This document shows, one piece after another, positions 24,625 to 37,259 of a stretch of DNA of 64,000 nucleotides. Below the pieces are notes generated by a model. That model saw only the letters and a list, made by a program, of their open reading frames with translations. It was not told the DNA's origin and ran no database searches. This DNA is from Polytrichum commune (taxonomy: Eukaryota > Streptophyta > Polytrichopsida > Polytrichales > Polytrichaceae). Position numbers and translations under genes: made by a program. The stretch lies in the NCBI GenBank assembly GCA_950295325.1, contig OX485807.1:52192796-52256795 (forward strand), given 5' to 3'. Numbering within the stretch: the stretch's first letter is position 1; each line of letters starts with the position of its first letter.

Positions 24625-25597
24625 TGTCGCAACCCTTGCTAGGTCCCTTAATAATCTTGCCAATTTTCAATTCTAGCAAAGGTTACGAGTCGCTAACCCT
24701 TCGCATTCCGCCATGCCAATGGATAGCTCCTCTTACCCCGGACCAATAGTTCATAGGAGGGAACCAACCCTCCTACTTTGCTTTCGGGACTCACCCCTTA
24801 ATCGGTAACCCATTCCTAGATGTGGACTTCCATCCATGGAAGTCCAATCCCATGTTGATCATCGCGTTGCCGGAGCAACACTACAACAACCCAAACCATA
24901 CTAGGCAACTATGGCCTCACATTGGGCCAATGCCCATGGAGGCCGTGCCGTTCGGCCTCGGGTGGGTGAGGCCACACCACCTCACCCATATAAGCCTCTA
25001 GGACTCTACACGGAGCCCCTACCCCACCGCCAACCAACCTCTTGTCTCTCTACCAAGAGTTGGGGCCAAGTGGACATTTTCCCTTAGCTGCTGGGCCTAG
25101 AACCCCCCCAGCAGCTTCAGACCATTATAACTTCCTTGTATGATGTCTGATCATAACAACCAACCACTCCATCCTCATCTACGCTTCACGTAGATGCCGA
25201 TGGACTCCTCGCTTGCCCCATTCGGGCAAGTCTTGAGGAAGTTATGCCTGTTTGAACCTTGGCAGTCCCGGGAATCACTCCCAGGCACTGCTGTACCAGG
25301 GCGCTGTCCCGGGACAGCACCCCACTCAAATGGCCATAACTCCTAGCTCACACCTCCGATTGAGGTGTTCTTGAGCATTCTAGAATCACCATGCCATGAG
25401 CTACGCATAACTCATGGCCTTACCCTTGTGCCTCCTAGTCTCCGTGGGTGGGAGGCGTTCCCAACGCCCAGGCCCCTCACCCACACTAGGATCACTTGGG
25501 CCCTCTCACCAACGGCGCCACAAGTCCCGGGTGTCACTCCGGGGTCCCCCTTCTGCCCATGGTGTTTCGGCCACTCCTCATGGAGAGGTGCGCGACA
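24625..25597 (-). repeat. 5' LTR of element B
   Basis: A 973-bp LTR followed on the minus strand by two bases and the initiator tRNA-Met primer-binding site. Confidence 0.95.
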
Positions 25598-25879
25598 CGC
25601 CCGGACAAGCCCACAACTAAGAAGTTTCTTGGTTTTATCCAAGGCCCCTCCAAGCCATGGCCCCAATTACTCTGCTTACCCAACCTAGTTTGGCATATCT
25701 ATTCCCCCTCTTCCATTAACCAAGCACAAGTACAAGACTAGGACCTCATCTCATACTTTTCTCTTTGCACCACTAAAGTTTGGACTTTATTCCCTCAAGC
25801 CAAAGAACAAGTTCATGTTGTGGAGCAATTAACCTCGAAGCTATGTTTGCTACTAGAGTCTCTCCCCCACTAAAGGAGA

Positions 25880-28800
25880 TTGATGTCCTCATCAATGCCT
25901 ACGCTTCATTTTATTGGAATGTCTAGCCTTAGTTTCTTCAAAGTGCTTCACCAATTCATTGGTGTTGACCATGTCCATTGCCGCCACCCAAGCGGTTTCT
26001 TTCTCATGGTATCCTCACCATTTCACCAAGTACTCCTTTGTACATTTTCTTTCCTTTTTACTTGGGCTTCCTACTCTTGAGGATGGCCTCTTACCTCATG
26101 TTCCAAATGACCTCCACAAGGTCGGGACATGGCCTAATCACTTGCTTGTGATCGGGCCACAAGGTGTCGTTCTAAAATGACTTTCGTAATGAGACATGAA
26201 ATGTTGGATGCACTTTGATCTCCGGCGGTAATTCCAACTTATATATGTCCTTGACCACTTGTTCCACAATGGGAAACAGAGCTCCAATTTTGGACATGAA
26301 CTTTGGAGTGAGGCCTTCCGGCTAAGTGAAGTTGTTCACATTCAACAACACCTTTTGGCCCACCTCATTCTCCACTTCACGTATTTTGGCATTGACTTGC
26401 ACTCCGTAGCACCTTCGGGCTTTCTCCACCAACAACTTGGTCATCTCCAAGACTTGTTCACGCTTCTTGGCCAAGTCCTCACCATCTTGGTTGAACTCTA
26501 GTGTTGAATGTGCCCCCTCGAGAGCTAGGTTAATAGGTTGGAGCGCATCCACTCCATAAGCCACCACAAAAGACCACCCCTTGGTGGCCAAGTGCGTGGC
26601 TACATTGCAATTACACTCCGCTCGACCCACATAGTCCGCCCAATCTCCTTGGTCCGCCCCCACCAAGTTCCTCAAGTATTGCTTCAAGACTCCATTCACA
26701 CGCTCCGATTTCCCATTCATTTGGGAATGCAAGGTTGTGCTAAACCTTAGTTTCAATACAACCTCCTTAGAGAAATGCATTGAAAATGCACTTGTGAACT
26801 TTGGATCTTGATCCCACACAATCACTCTTGGCAACCCGTGGTGTCTCAACCATCCTTTGAAAAAAGCCTATGCGGTCTCCAACGCGGTGGCGGTTCCCAC
26901 AATCGGCATCATGTGTGCCAACTTGGCAAACCGCTCTACCATCAACAAGATGGCATCATACCCATGTGACTCCGGCAAACTTGTGATCAAGTCCATGCAC
27001 ATACCATGCCATGGCGCCAACGGGATAGGCAACAGTTGCAAGAAACCACCTTGGTTTTGGTTAGAGGCTTCGTTCACTTGGCACTTCATCCAAGCCTTCA
27101 CAAAGTGGGCTATATCCTCCTTTATGCACCGCCAATGGTACCTCCATGATACCATTCTATGGCGATTTTTTCTTTCTCCTCTAAGGCCGGCAATAGGACT
27201 ATCAAATTCCTCCTTCAAAACCGATAGCCTCAACTTGCCTTGTGGCACATACACCCAACTTTGCTTGCACTTGAACAATCCGTCCACCAACTTAACCTCT
27301 TTGAGCACCTTGCTCTTGCGAAGCTCACCTAAAAGCTTTTGTGCTTTGGGGTAGTTAATTTACCCCTCCCGTATCTTGCATCACAAGTTTCCTTCGCCGG
27401 CACACATTAGCCACAAGGTTTGGATGGTTCTCATTGCTTGGAATTTTTCCGGTCTACTTCGCGCATCCGGCACCACATTTCCACGGTCCGGTTTGTGGAT
27501 CAAATCCACCTTCATAAGCGCCAAACTATCATGTCACCGCAATGACTTGGCGCTCACTTGCGCTTGAATGTCAAAATTCTTTTAGGACACATTGTCCATG
27601 TAGACCTTTGTTTTGTGCGACCCCAAATAGTGTCGCCACATCTTCAAGTAATGCACTACGGCAAAGAAATTGTTTGGCATGAGTTGGTTGTCTTCTTTGA
27701 CAACCATCGAGCTTCATGCTCCCATATGCAATGGCCATCCATCTTAAATCAACAATCCGCCATTGGCAAAGTCATTCACCCCCGTATGCACCTCAAAAGG
27801 TTTGTCAAGCTCCGCGAACTTGAGCACGGGCGTCTAAGAGAACTTGCTCTCAAGCTCCCCAAAGACTTGGTGGCAAGGCTCCTCCCACTCTTGGGATAGC
27901 CAATTCTTCCACAAGTCGGATAAGGTCGGATAACCATCAAGCTTAACGCTCTCATATGCAATGGCCATCCATCTTACGTTAACCATCCGCCAATGGCAAA
28001 GTCACTCGCCCCCATATGCACCTCAAAAGGTTTGTTAAAGTCCGCGAACTTAAGCACGGGCGGCGAAGAGAACTTGTTTTTGAGCCCCCCAAAGGCTTAG
28101 TGACAAGGCTCATCCCACTCTTGGGATAGCCATTTTCCTCAATAAGTTGAATAATGTCCTAGGAACCTTAGAAAACTCTCGAATGAAGTTGTGGTACTAA
28201 TTGGCTAGGCCAACAAATGACCTAAGCCCTTTTGAATGAAGGGCCAATTCTCCTTTTGGATTGCCTTGACATTCTTCATGTTCGTCCACCAACTTCCTTT
28301 GTCACCACATATCTCAAGAACTCAATCTCTCGTTGAGCAAAGTTATTTTTCACTCCTTGGCGGCAATTTTTTTTGGGTAACACATTGGTGAATACATCCT
28401 TGTATCTCACCAACATCACACCAATGTTGTTTGGGGGAGGCCCATCTTTCCTAGCCTCCCCATACGTTCCTTGGAGTTGCTCCAATTGAACCACGACCAT
28501 TATGCTTTCTATTTTTCATTTGGTCCATTAAGACCAAATTCAACTTAGGTCCTCCTACCATAGGAGTCCTTGTCAATTCGAACTTCAATTCTTTGCCATT
28601 ATGACACATCATAATGCACCGCAAGCACACCGGCTTGCACCTCACATCTATCATGTGAGTTTCAAAGAAGGCGGCCTTCACAATGACATGCATTTCATCT
28701 ATTTCACTTGGTGTGAAATTTTGACAAAAATCCAATGTCCCACATTGAAAGGTTACATGCATCGCGGCCTCCTTTGTCTCATGCGGTTTGCCCTTTCCAA

Positions 28801-29930
28801 ACCGCACCTTGGTGGGCTTGCCTGCTCTATCAATCGGCAAGCCCCAACTCCCTTGTGAGTTTTGGGCTCAAGAAAGAATGGCTTGCCTCTTTGTCAACCC
28901 ATGAGACAATTCTCCCATTCATTTGAGCCTCAAGGTACAAAAGACTTGGCCTTGGCTAAAGGCTACTAGCCTAGGCCACAATGCCATCGTCTTACATCCG
29001 GTCCTCGGCAACTTGGCTTGGCTTGGTCCGCAAAGCCAACTTTAAACATTTCGTCCGCGGGACAAATTGGTTTGGTGCCACAAAACCAATTTCTAATAGT
29101 TTGTCCGCAAAACAAACATGTTTTGCCTTGGTAGCACAAAGCCACCTTCCCACACTCTGTCCGCGGCACGAACATGAATTGCCTTGGTAGGACAAACCCA
29201 CCTCCCAACATTCCGTTTGCGGCACAAGTATGATTTGCTTTGGAAGCATAAAGCCACCTTTCAACATTCCGTCCGTGGCTCCAACATGTTTTGCCTAAGT
29301 AAAATGGACCAAACAATTTGCACTCATTTCTTTGGGACCTACTTTGGCTAAAGCCACTTGTGGTGATGCGCCGCCAAACTTCTCTTTGGGACCATCGGCT
29401 TCAATGCTTTTGCAAACTTGATGGTCCCCACCATGTCCTCAAGAAGCCTTGGGGACTTAAACAAGGCATCCACCACCCACTTTTAAAACCCCACCTAAAA
29501 GGATGCATTTCTTAGAAAGCTTGTCCATTTTAGGTGTATCCTTCATTTATGCGTATGAATAGCGCACATAGGCCTTAAGAGGCCCCGGGTGCCTCATTAG
29601 CACCAAATTCATTCCAACATCGATACCTTCCAAGCATTTCGTATTGGAATTTCAATCCAACATTAATGCCCTCCAAGGTTTTGGGTGCTTTCGGTATTCT
29701 AGGCCCCAAATGTTTTTTTTTTTAGGTTTGCGGGAGCCCTTTTCAAAGCACTCCTCCATTTTCCTTACCAAATCCACCCTCATGCCCACCATTGTCATTA
29801 GAACCAATGGTATGGTCAAATTCCACTTGCACATGATCCTTGTTCCAATTTGAGCCTCACAACCTTTTGGGAACCCCGGGCTCACCATCATAACCCGCTT
29901 ATTTGATAGCCATGCTTCCCTCAAAGTGCT
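25880..29930 (-). pseudogene. Gag-pol remnant of element A
   Basis: On the minus strand the order is: gag start 29924-29652; a zinc-knuckle-like array of about six units at 29300-28990; protease and linker 28840-28276; reverse-transcriptase thumb and two 231-bp modules at about 28160-27700; RNase H end 27570-27380; H2C2 and first integrase aspartate 27308-26868 (CMDLITSLPESHGYDAILLM); second integrase aspartate 26849-26322 (RVIVWDQDPKFTSAF); chromodomain remnant 26180-25880. The polymerase palm is absent, as in B and C. Frames change many times. Confidence 0.85.
28990..29300 (-). repeat. Zinc-knuckle-like tandem array in gag of element A, about six units
   Basis: GTCCGCGG-like blocks recur at about 29001, 29053, 29103, 29159, 29214 and 29269 (spacing 50-57 bases). 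Translated, units show a degenerate C-x2-CGQ...RW.C pattern, for example TCLFCGQTIRNWFCGTK. Knuckles of this kind in Gag bind the RNA genome. Most cysteines are now lost. Confidence 0.65.
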
Positions 29931-29964
29931 AGCTCAAAAATTGGAACCCTGCTCTGATACCACG

Positions 29965-30940
29965 TGTCGCAACCCTTGCTAGCCCCCCCCCTTGACCATC
30001 TTGCCAATTTTCAATTCTAGCAAAGGTTACGAGTCGCTAACCATTCGCATTCCGCCATGCTAATGGATAGCTCCTCTTACCCCGGACCAATAGTTCATAG
30101 GAGGGAACCAACCCTCCTACTTTGCTTTCGGGACTCACCCCTTAATCGGTAACCCATTTCCCCAATGTGGACTTCCATCCATGGAAGTCCAATCCTATGT
30201 TGATCATCGCGTTGCCGGAGCAACACTACAACAACCCGAAGCATACTAGGCAACTATGGCCTCACAATAGGCCAAAGCCCATTGAGGCCGTGCCGTTCGG
30301 CCTCGGGTGGGTGAGGCCACACCACCTCACTCATATAAGCCTCTAGGACTCTACGCGGGGCCCCTACCCCACCGTCAACCAACCTCTTGTCTCTCTACCA
30401 AGAGTTGGGGCCAAGTGGACATTTTCCCTTAGCCGCTGGGCCTAGAAGCCCCCACAGCTTCAGACCATCATAACTTCCTTGTATGATGTCCGATCATAAC
30501 AACCAACCACTCCATCCTCATCTACGCTTCACGTAGATGCCGATGGACTCCTCACTTGCCCCATTCGGGCAAGTGCTGAGGAAGTTATGCCTGTTTGAAC
30601 CTTGGCAGTCCCGGGAATCACTCCCAGGCACTGCTATACCAGGGCGCTGTCCCGGGACAGCGCCCCACTCAAATGGCCATAACTCCTAGCTCACACCTCC
30701 GATTCAGGTGTTCTTGAGCATTCTAGAATCACCACGCCATGAGCTACGCATAGCTCATGGCCTTACCCTCGTGCCTCCTAGTCACCGTGGGTGGGAGGCG
30801 TTCCCAACGCCCGGGGCCCTCACCCACACTAGGATCACTTGGGCCCTCTCACCAACGGCGCCACAAGTCCCGGGTGTCACTCCGGGGTCCCCCTTGTGCC
30901 CATGGTGTTTCGGGCACTCCTCATGGAGAGGTGCGCGACA
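29965..30940 (-). repeat. 5' LTR of element A
   Basis: A 976-bp LTR with TGTCGC/GCGACA ends, next to the primer-binding site at 29962-29951 and the right target duplication ACCCT. Confidence 0.95.
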
Positions 30941-31326
30941 ACCCTGGTGAGATTCTCATATCTTTCAATCTTGCTTGTGTCAATGCTAAGATTTCCTCAT
31001 GAGTGTATTGGCAGGTTGGTTTTTGAAAATAGATGGCTACCTGATAGTCATACGAGAAGCCAGTGTCTGGGTCCGTTTCTACTTCAAATGAAAGTTGTGT
31101 TATGTTGAAATGTTGCCCCTCTATGCCATCCGAAAATGAAAATTTGACCAACATGAGGGTAGGAGAATACCGATGTGAGGAGCTCTGCTGCTTTTTTTTT
31201 TGATCGGCCTTTTTTTTGCAAAGGAATGGGTTGGGGCTAGTTCGAAGTTGTGTGGTGCTCCTTCCTCAAGTGCTAGCTTCTCCATTGTGTCAAATCCTAG
31301 CCAAAAATGTTGTGTTGGTGGAGTAT
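30941..31326 (-). pseudogene. Unknown interrupted gene, middle part (G1, fragment 2 of 3)
   Basis: This 386-bp island lies between elements A and C. It encodes, on the minus strand, HFWLGFDTMEKLALEEGAPH then a lysine-rich stretch. After a frame change at the homopolymers near 31190-31210 it continues with LMLVKFSFSDGIEGQHF and PDTGFSYDYQVAIYF. The left edge runs in frame into 16850 and the right edge in frame into 38238 when the insertions are removed. Family unknown. Confidence 0.6.
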
Positions 31327-32300
31327 TGTCGCGCACCTCTCCATGAGGAGTGGCCGAAACACCATGGGCAGAAGGGGGACCCCGGAGTGACACCCGGGAC
31401 TTGTGGCGCCGTTGGTGAGAGGGCCCAAGTGATCCTAGTGTGGGTGAGGGCCCCGGGCGTTGGGAACGCCTCCCACCCACAAAGACTAGGAGGCATGAGG
31501 GTGAGGCCATGAGCTATGCGTAGCTCATGGCGTGGTGATTCTAGAATGCTCAAGATCACCTCAATCGGAGGTGTGAGCTAGGAGTTATGGCCATTTGAGT
31601 GGGGTGCTGTCCCGGGACAGCGCCCTGGTACAGCAGTGCCTGGGAGTGATTCCCGGGACTGCCAAGGTTCAAACAGGCATAACTTCCTCAAGACTTGCCC
31701 GAATGGGGCAAGCGAGGAGTCCATCGGCATCTACGTGAAGCGTAGATGAGGATGGAGTGGTTGGTTGTTATGATCAGACATCATACAAGGAAGTTATGAT
31801 GGTCTGAAGCTGCTGGGGGGGTTCTAGGCCCAGCAGCTAAGGGAAAATGTCCACTTGGCCCCAACTCTTGGTAGAGAGACAAGAGGTTGGTTGGCGGTGG
31901 GGTAGGGGCTCCGCGTAGAGTCCTAGAGGCTTATATGGGTGAGGTGGTGTGGCCTCACCCACCCGAGGCCGAACGGCACGGCCTCCATGGGCATTGGCCC
32001 ATTGTGAGGCCATAGTTGCCTAGTATGGTTCGGGTTGTTGTAGTGTTGCTCCGGCAACGCGATGATCAACATAGGATTGGATTTCCATGGATGGAAGTCC
32101 ACATTGGGGAAATGGGTTACCGATTAAGGGGTGAGCCCCGAAAGCAAAGTAGGAGGGTTGGTTCCCTCCTATGAACTATTGGTCCGGGGTAAGAGGAGCT
32201 ATCCATTAGCATGGCGGAATGCGAAGGGTTAGCCACTCGTAACCTTTGCTAGAATTGAAAATTGGCAAGATTATTAAGGGACCTAGCAAGGGTTGCGACA
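31327..32300 (+). repeat. 5' LTR of element C
   Basis: A 974-bp LTR with many short inverted repeats, including CGCTGTCCCGGGACAGCG (perfect palindrome) and CATCTACG/CGTAGATG arms. Confidence 0.95.
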
Positions 32301-32309
32301 TTTGGTATC

Positions 32310-35300
32310 AGAGCAGGGTTCCAATATTGGAGCTAGCACTTTGAGGGAGACATGGCTGTCAAACGTGAGGGTTATTATGGTTAGCCCGGGGTTTCCAAAA
32401 GGTTGTGAGGCTCAAATTGGAACAAAGATCATGTGTAAATGGAATTTGACCATACCATTGGTTCTAATAACAATGGTGGGCATGATGGTGGATTCGGTAA
32501 GGAAATTGGTGGAGTCCTTTGAAAGGGCTCCCGCACACCTCAAAAAAGCATTTGGGGCCTAGAATACCGAATGCACCCAAAACCTTGGAGGGCATTAATG
32601 TTGGATTGAAATTCCAATACGAAATGCTTGGAAGGTGTTGATGTTGGAATGAATTTGGTGCTAATGAGGCACCTGGGGCCTCTTAAGGCCTATGTGCGCT
32701 ATTCATACGCATAAATGAAGGATACACCTAAAATGGACAAGCTTTCTAAGAAATGCATCCTTTTAGGTGGGGTTTAAAAGCGGGTGGTGGATGCCTTGTT
32801 TAAGTCCCCAAGGCTTCTTGAGGACATGGTGGGGACCATCAAGTTTGCAAGAGCATTGAAGCCGATGGTCCCAAAGAGAAGTTTGGCGGCGCATCACCAC
32901 AAGTGGCTTTAGCCAAAGTAGGTCCCAAGGAAATGAGCGCAAGTAGTTTGGCCCATTATACCAAGGCAAATCATGCTAGCTCGTGCCGTGGACAAAATGT
33001 GAGAAGGTGGTTTGGTGGTACCAAGCTAGATCATATTTGTGCCACGGACGGAGTGTTAAAAGTTGGCCTTGTGGACCAAGCCAAACTCATGGTGTTGCCG
33101 AGGACCAAATGTTAGACGATGGTTTTGTGGCCAAGGCTAGTAGCTTTAAGCCAAGGCCAACTATTTTATATCTTGAGGCTCAAATGAATGGGACAAACGT
33201 CTAATGGGTTGACAAAGAGGCAAGCCATGCCTTCTTGAGCCCAAAACTCATAAGGGAGTTGGGGCTTGCCGATTGGTAGAGCGGGCAAGCCCACCAAGGT
33301 GCGGTTTGGAAAGGGCAAACCGCATGAGACAAAGGAGGCCGCGATGCATGTAACCTTTCAATGTGGGACATTGGATTTTTGTCAAAATTTCACACCAAGT
33401 GAAATAGATGAAATGCATGTCATTGTGAAGGCCGCCTTCTTTGAAACTCACATGATAGATGTGAGGTGCAAGCCGGTGTGCTTGCGGTGCATTATGATGT
33501 GTCATAATGACAAAGAATTGAAGTTCAAATTGACAAGGACTCCTATGGTAGGAGGACCTAAGTTGAATTTGGTCTTAATGGACCAAATGAAAAATACAAA
33601 GCATAATGGTCGTGGTTCAATTGGAGCAACTCCAAGGAACGTATGGGGAGGCTAGGAAAGATGGGCCTCCCCCAAACAACATTGGTGTGATGTTGGTGAG
33701 ATACAAGGATGTATTCACCAATATGTTGCCCAAAAAAATTGCCGCCAAGGAGTGAAAAATAACTTTGCTCAACGAGAGATCAAGTTCTTGAGGTATGTGG
33801 TGACAAAGGAAGTTGGTGGACGAACATGAAGAATGTCAAGGCAATCCAAAAGGAGAATTGGCCCTTCATTCAAAAGGGCTTAGGTCATTTGTTGGCCTAG
33901 CCAATTAGTACCACAACTTCATTCGAGAGTTTTCTAAGGTTCCTAGGACCTTATTCAACTTATTGAGGAAAATGGCTATCCCAATAGTGGGATGAGCCTT
34001 GTCACCAAGCCTTTGGGGGGGGCTCAAAAACAAGTTCTCTTCGCCGCCCGTGCTTAAGTCCGCGGACTTTAACAAACCTTTTGAGGTGCATATGGGGGCG
34101 AGTAATTTTACCATTGGCGGATGTTGATCCGAGATGGATGCCCATTGCATATGGGAGCATTAAGCTTAATGGTTGTCAAACCTAATGCGATTGGTGAAAG
34201 AAAGGGCTATCCCAAGAGTGGGATGAGCCTCGTCCCCAAGTCTTTGGGGAGCTTAATACAAAGTTGTCTTTGCCACCCGTGTTCAAGTTCGCGGAGCTTG
34301 ACAAACCTTTTGAGGTGCATACGGGGGGGCGAATGACTTTGCCATTGGCGGATGGTTAACGTAAGATGGATGGCCATTGCATATGAGAGCGTTAAGCTTG
34401 ATGGTTATCCGACCTTATCCGACTTGTGGAAGAAATGGCTATCCCAAGAGTGGGAGGAGCCTTGCCACCAAGTCTTTGGGGAGCTTGAGAGCAAGTTCTC
34501 TTAGACGCCCGTGCTCAAGTTCGCGGAGCTTGACAAACCTTTTCAGGTGCATACGGGGGTGAGTGCCTTTGCCAATGGTGGATTATGTGTAAGATGGATG
34601 GCCATTGCATATGGGAGCATAAAGCTCAATGGTTGTCAAAGAAGACAACCAACTCATGACAAAGAACTTCTTTGCCGTAGTGCATTTCTTGAAGATGTGG
34701 CGACATTATATGGGGTCGCACAAAGCAAAGGTCTACATGGACAATGTGTCCTAAAAGTATTTTGACATACAAGCGTAAGTGAACGCCAAGTCATTGCGGA
34801 GGCATGATAGTTTAGCGCTTATGAAGGTGGATTTGATCCACAAACCGGACCGTGGAAATGTGGTGCCGGATACGCGAAGTAGACCGGAAGAGTTCCAAGC
34901 AATGAGAACCATCCAAACCTTGTGCCTAATGTGTGCCGGCAAAGGAAACTTGTGATGCAAGATACGGGAGGGGTAAATTAACTACCCCAAAGCACAAAAG
35001 CTTTTAGGTGAGCTTCGCAAGAGCAAGGTGCTCAAAGAGGTTAAGTTGGTGGACGGATTGTTCAAGTGCAAACAAAGTCGGGTGTATGTGCCACAAGGCA
35101 AGTTGAGGCTATCGGTTTTGAAGGAGAAATATGATAGTCCTATTGCCGGCCATAAAGGACAAAGAAACAACCGCCATAGAATGGTGTCAAAGAGGTACCA
35201 TTGGGGGTGCATAAAGGAGGATATAACCCACTTTGTGAAGGCGTGAATAAAGTGCCAAGTGAACCGAGCTTCTTACCAAAAGCAAGGCGGTTTCTTGCAA

Positions 35301-36450
35301 CCGTTGCCTATCCCGTCGGCGTCATGGCATAGTATGTGCATGGACTTGATCACAAGTTTGCCGGAGTCACATGGGTATGATGCCATCTTGTTGATGGTAG
35401 AGCGGTTTGCCAAGTTGGCACACATGGTGCCGATTGTGGGAACCGCCACCGCGTTGGAGACCGCATAGCCTTTTCTCAAAGGATGGTTGAGGCACCACGG
35501 GTTGCCAAGAGTGATTGTGTGGGATCAAGATTCAAAGTTCACAAGTGCATTTTCAATGCATTTCTCTAAGGAGGTCGCAATGAAACTAAGGTTTAGCACG
35601 GCCTTGCATCCCCAAATGGATGAGAAAATGGAGCGTGTGAGTGGAGTCTTGAAGCAATACTTGAGGAACTTGGTGGGGGCGGACCAAGGAGATTGGGCGG
35701 ACTATGTGGGTCGAGCGGAGTGTAATTGCAATGTAGCCACGCACTTGGCTACCAAGGGGTGGTCTTTCGTGTTGGCTTATGGAGTGGATGCGCTCCAACC
35801 TATTAACCTAGCTCTCGAGGGGGCACATTCAACACTAGAGTTCAACCAAGATGGTGAGGACTTGGCCAAGGATGGTAAACAAGTCTTGGAGATGACCAAG
35901 TTGTTGGTGGAGAAAGCCCGAAGGTGCTACGGAGTGCAAATCAATGCCGGAAGACGCGAAGTGGAGTATGAGGTGGGCCAATAAGGTGTTGTTGAATGTG
36001 GACAACTTCACCTTGCCCAAAGGCCTTACTCCAAAAATTCATGTCCAAAATTGGAACTTCGTTTTCCATTGTGGAACAAGTGTTCAAGGACATGTATAAG
36101 TTGGAATTACCGCCGGAGATCAAAGTGCATCCGACATTTCATGTCTCATTACGAAAGTCATTTTAGGACGACACCTTGTGGCCCGATCACAAGCAAGTGA
36201 TTAGGCCACGTCCCGACCTTGTGGAGGTCATTTGGAACATGAGGTAGGAGGGCATCCTCAAGTGTAGGAAGCCCAAGTGAAAATGAAAGAAAATGTACAA
36301 AGGAGTACTTGGTGAAATGGTGTGGATACCATGAGAAAGAAACCGCTTGGGTGGCGGCAAGAGACATGGTGAACACCAATGAATTGGTGAAGCACTTTGA
36401 AGAAACTAAGGCTAAGGATTCCAATAAAATGAAGCGTAGGCATTGATGAG
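32310..36450 (+). pseudogene. Gag-pol remnant of element C
   Basis: Order: gag start 32330-32562; about three zinc-knuckle-like units at 32980-33120; protease and linker 33266-33655; degraded thumb (VVGLANYY equivalent) near 33870-33960; three 231-bp modules at about 33950-34645; RNase H 34645-34930; H2C2 35028-35246; integrase 35259-35468 (CMDLITSLPESHGYDAILLM) and 35487-35984 (RVIVWDQDSKFTSAF); chromodomain remnant 36150-36450. The polymerase palm with YxDD is missing. Every domain is interrupted by stops or shifts although the LTRs match, so it was defective when it inserted. Confidence 0.88.
33950..34645 (+). repeat. Three tandem 231-bp pol modules in element C
   Basis: The thumb-to-RNase-H module found five times in B occurs here three times, at about 33950, 34181 and 34412. 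The phrases GCTATCCCAAGAGTGGGA and GACAAACCTTTTGAGGTGCA repeat at 231-base spacing. Confidence 0.88.
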
Positions 36451-37259
36451 GACATCAATCTCCTTTAGTGGGGGAGAGACGCTAGTAGCACACTTAGCTT
36501 CGAGGTTAATTACTCCACAACATGAACTTGTTCTTTGGCTTGAGGGAATAAAGTCCAAACTTTAGTGGTGCAAAGAGAAAAGTATGAGATGAGGTCCTAG
36601 TCTTGTACTTGTGCTTGGTTAATGGAAGAGGGGGAATAGACATGCCAAACTAGGTTGGGTAAGCCGAGTAATTGGGGGCCATGGCTTGGACGGGCCTTGG
36701 ATAAAACCAAGAAACTTCTTAGTTGTGGGCTTGTCCGGGCGGGGACAAGGTGATGGCGCGTGCTCATAAAAGTGCTACCCGCGAGCTAACGAGAGTTGGT
36801 GCATGGGAGTCATGAACCCATGTCTCGAAAGAGCAAAGTGGGAACCGAGTCGGGCGGGACTTGGCATCACCCCCGTGCGATCGAGGCGTGGCTTAACAAT
36901 GGAAAGCCATCTCGGAGTTGCAACCGAGACAACTTAGTGGAAGCGTTGAGGTCTCGCCTAGATGTGTCATGTTAGGCTAGTGGAGCCTAACGGGGGAGCC
37001 CCAAAGGAGGGGCAACCCAAGTGAGTCCCAAAGTAGGTGGGTCTAGTATAGGTTAGGTCCTTGGATGAGAGATCCAAGGTCGCTAACGGACCACCTAGGA
37101 ACGACACCTTTGGGACCATGCCAAATTTGAAGATGCATTGTGGGGGTCGCGCCCTAAGGTAAACACAATGCCGCACCATAGAGGATGGCAACTTGAGAAT
37201 TGGTGTGCCGACTACGAGTATAGTCGATGAGGGCATCGACTCCGTTTGGTGGGGGTGAG

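Larger units (their letters stand above)
18352..25597 (-). mobile_element. LTR retrotransposon B, same family, nested in element A
   Basis: LTRs are 24625-25597 (5') and 18352-19324 (3'). The 5-bp duplication CGCCC flanks it (18347-18351 and 25598-25602). Removing B restores the 3' internal sequence of element A. By eye the two LTRs differ by about one base (CACG versus CATG near 19119 and 25392), so it is younger than A. Primer-binding site TGGTATCAGAGC lies at 24622-24611 on the minus strand and the polypurine tract at 19336-19325. It has the same palm-less pol as A and C, with five tandem pol modules and a 32-T run (23281-23312) at the deletion site. Confidence 0.95.
16851..30940 (-). mobile_element. 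LTR retrotransposon A (Ty3 chromovirus type), minus orientation
   Basis: It is bounded by LTRs 29965-30940 (5') and 16851-17827 (3') and flanked by the 5-bp duplication ACCCT (16846-16850 and 30941-30945). The primer-binding site TGGTATCAGAGC (minus strand, 29962-29951) matches initiator tRNA-Met, and a GGTGGGGGTGAG polypurine tract (17839-17828) precedes the 3' LTR. Without the inserted element B it would be about 6.8 kb. Domain order on the minus strand is gag remnant, protease, truncated reverse transcriptase, RNase H, integrase, chromodomain, all riddled with stops and shifts. The reverse-transcriptase palm is missing, so it is non-autonomous. The LTRs differ at a few places (C-run length, GTACC/ATACC, GGCC/GGGC). 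Confidence 0.93.
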
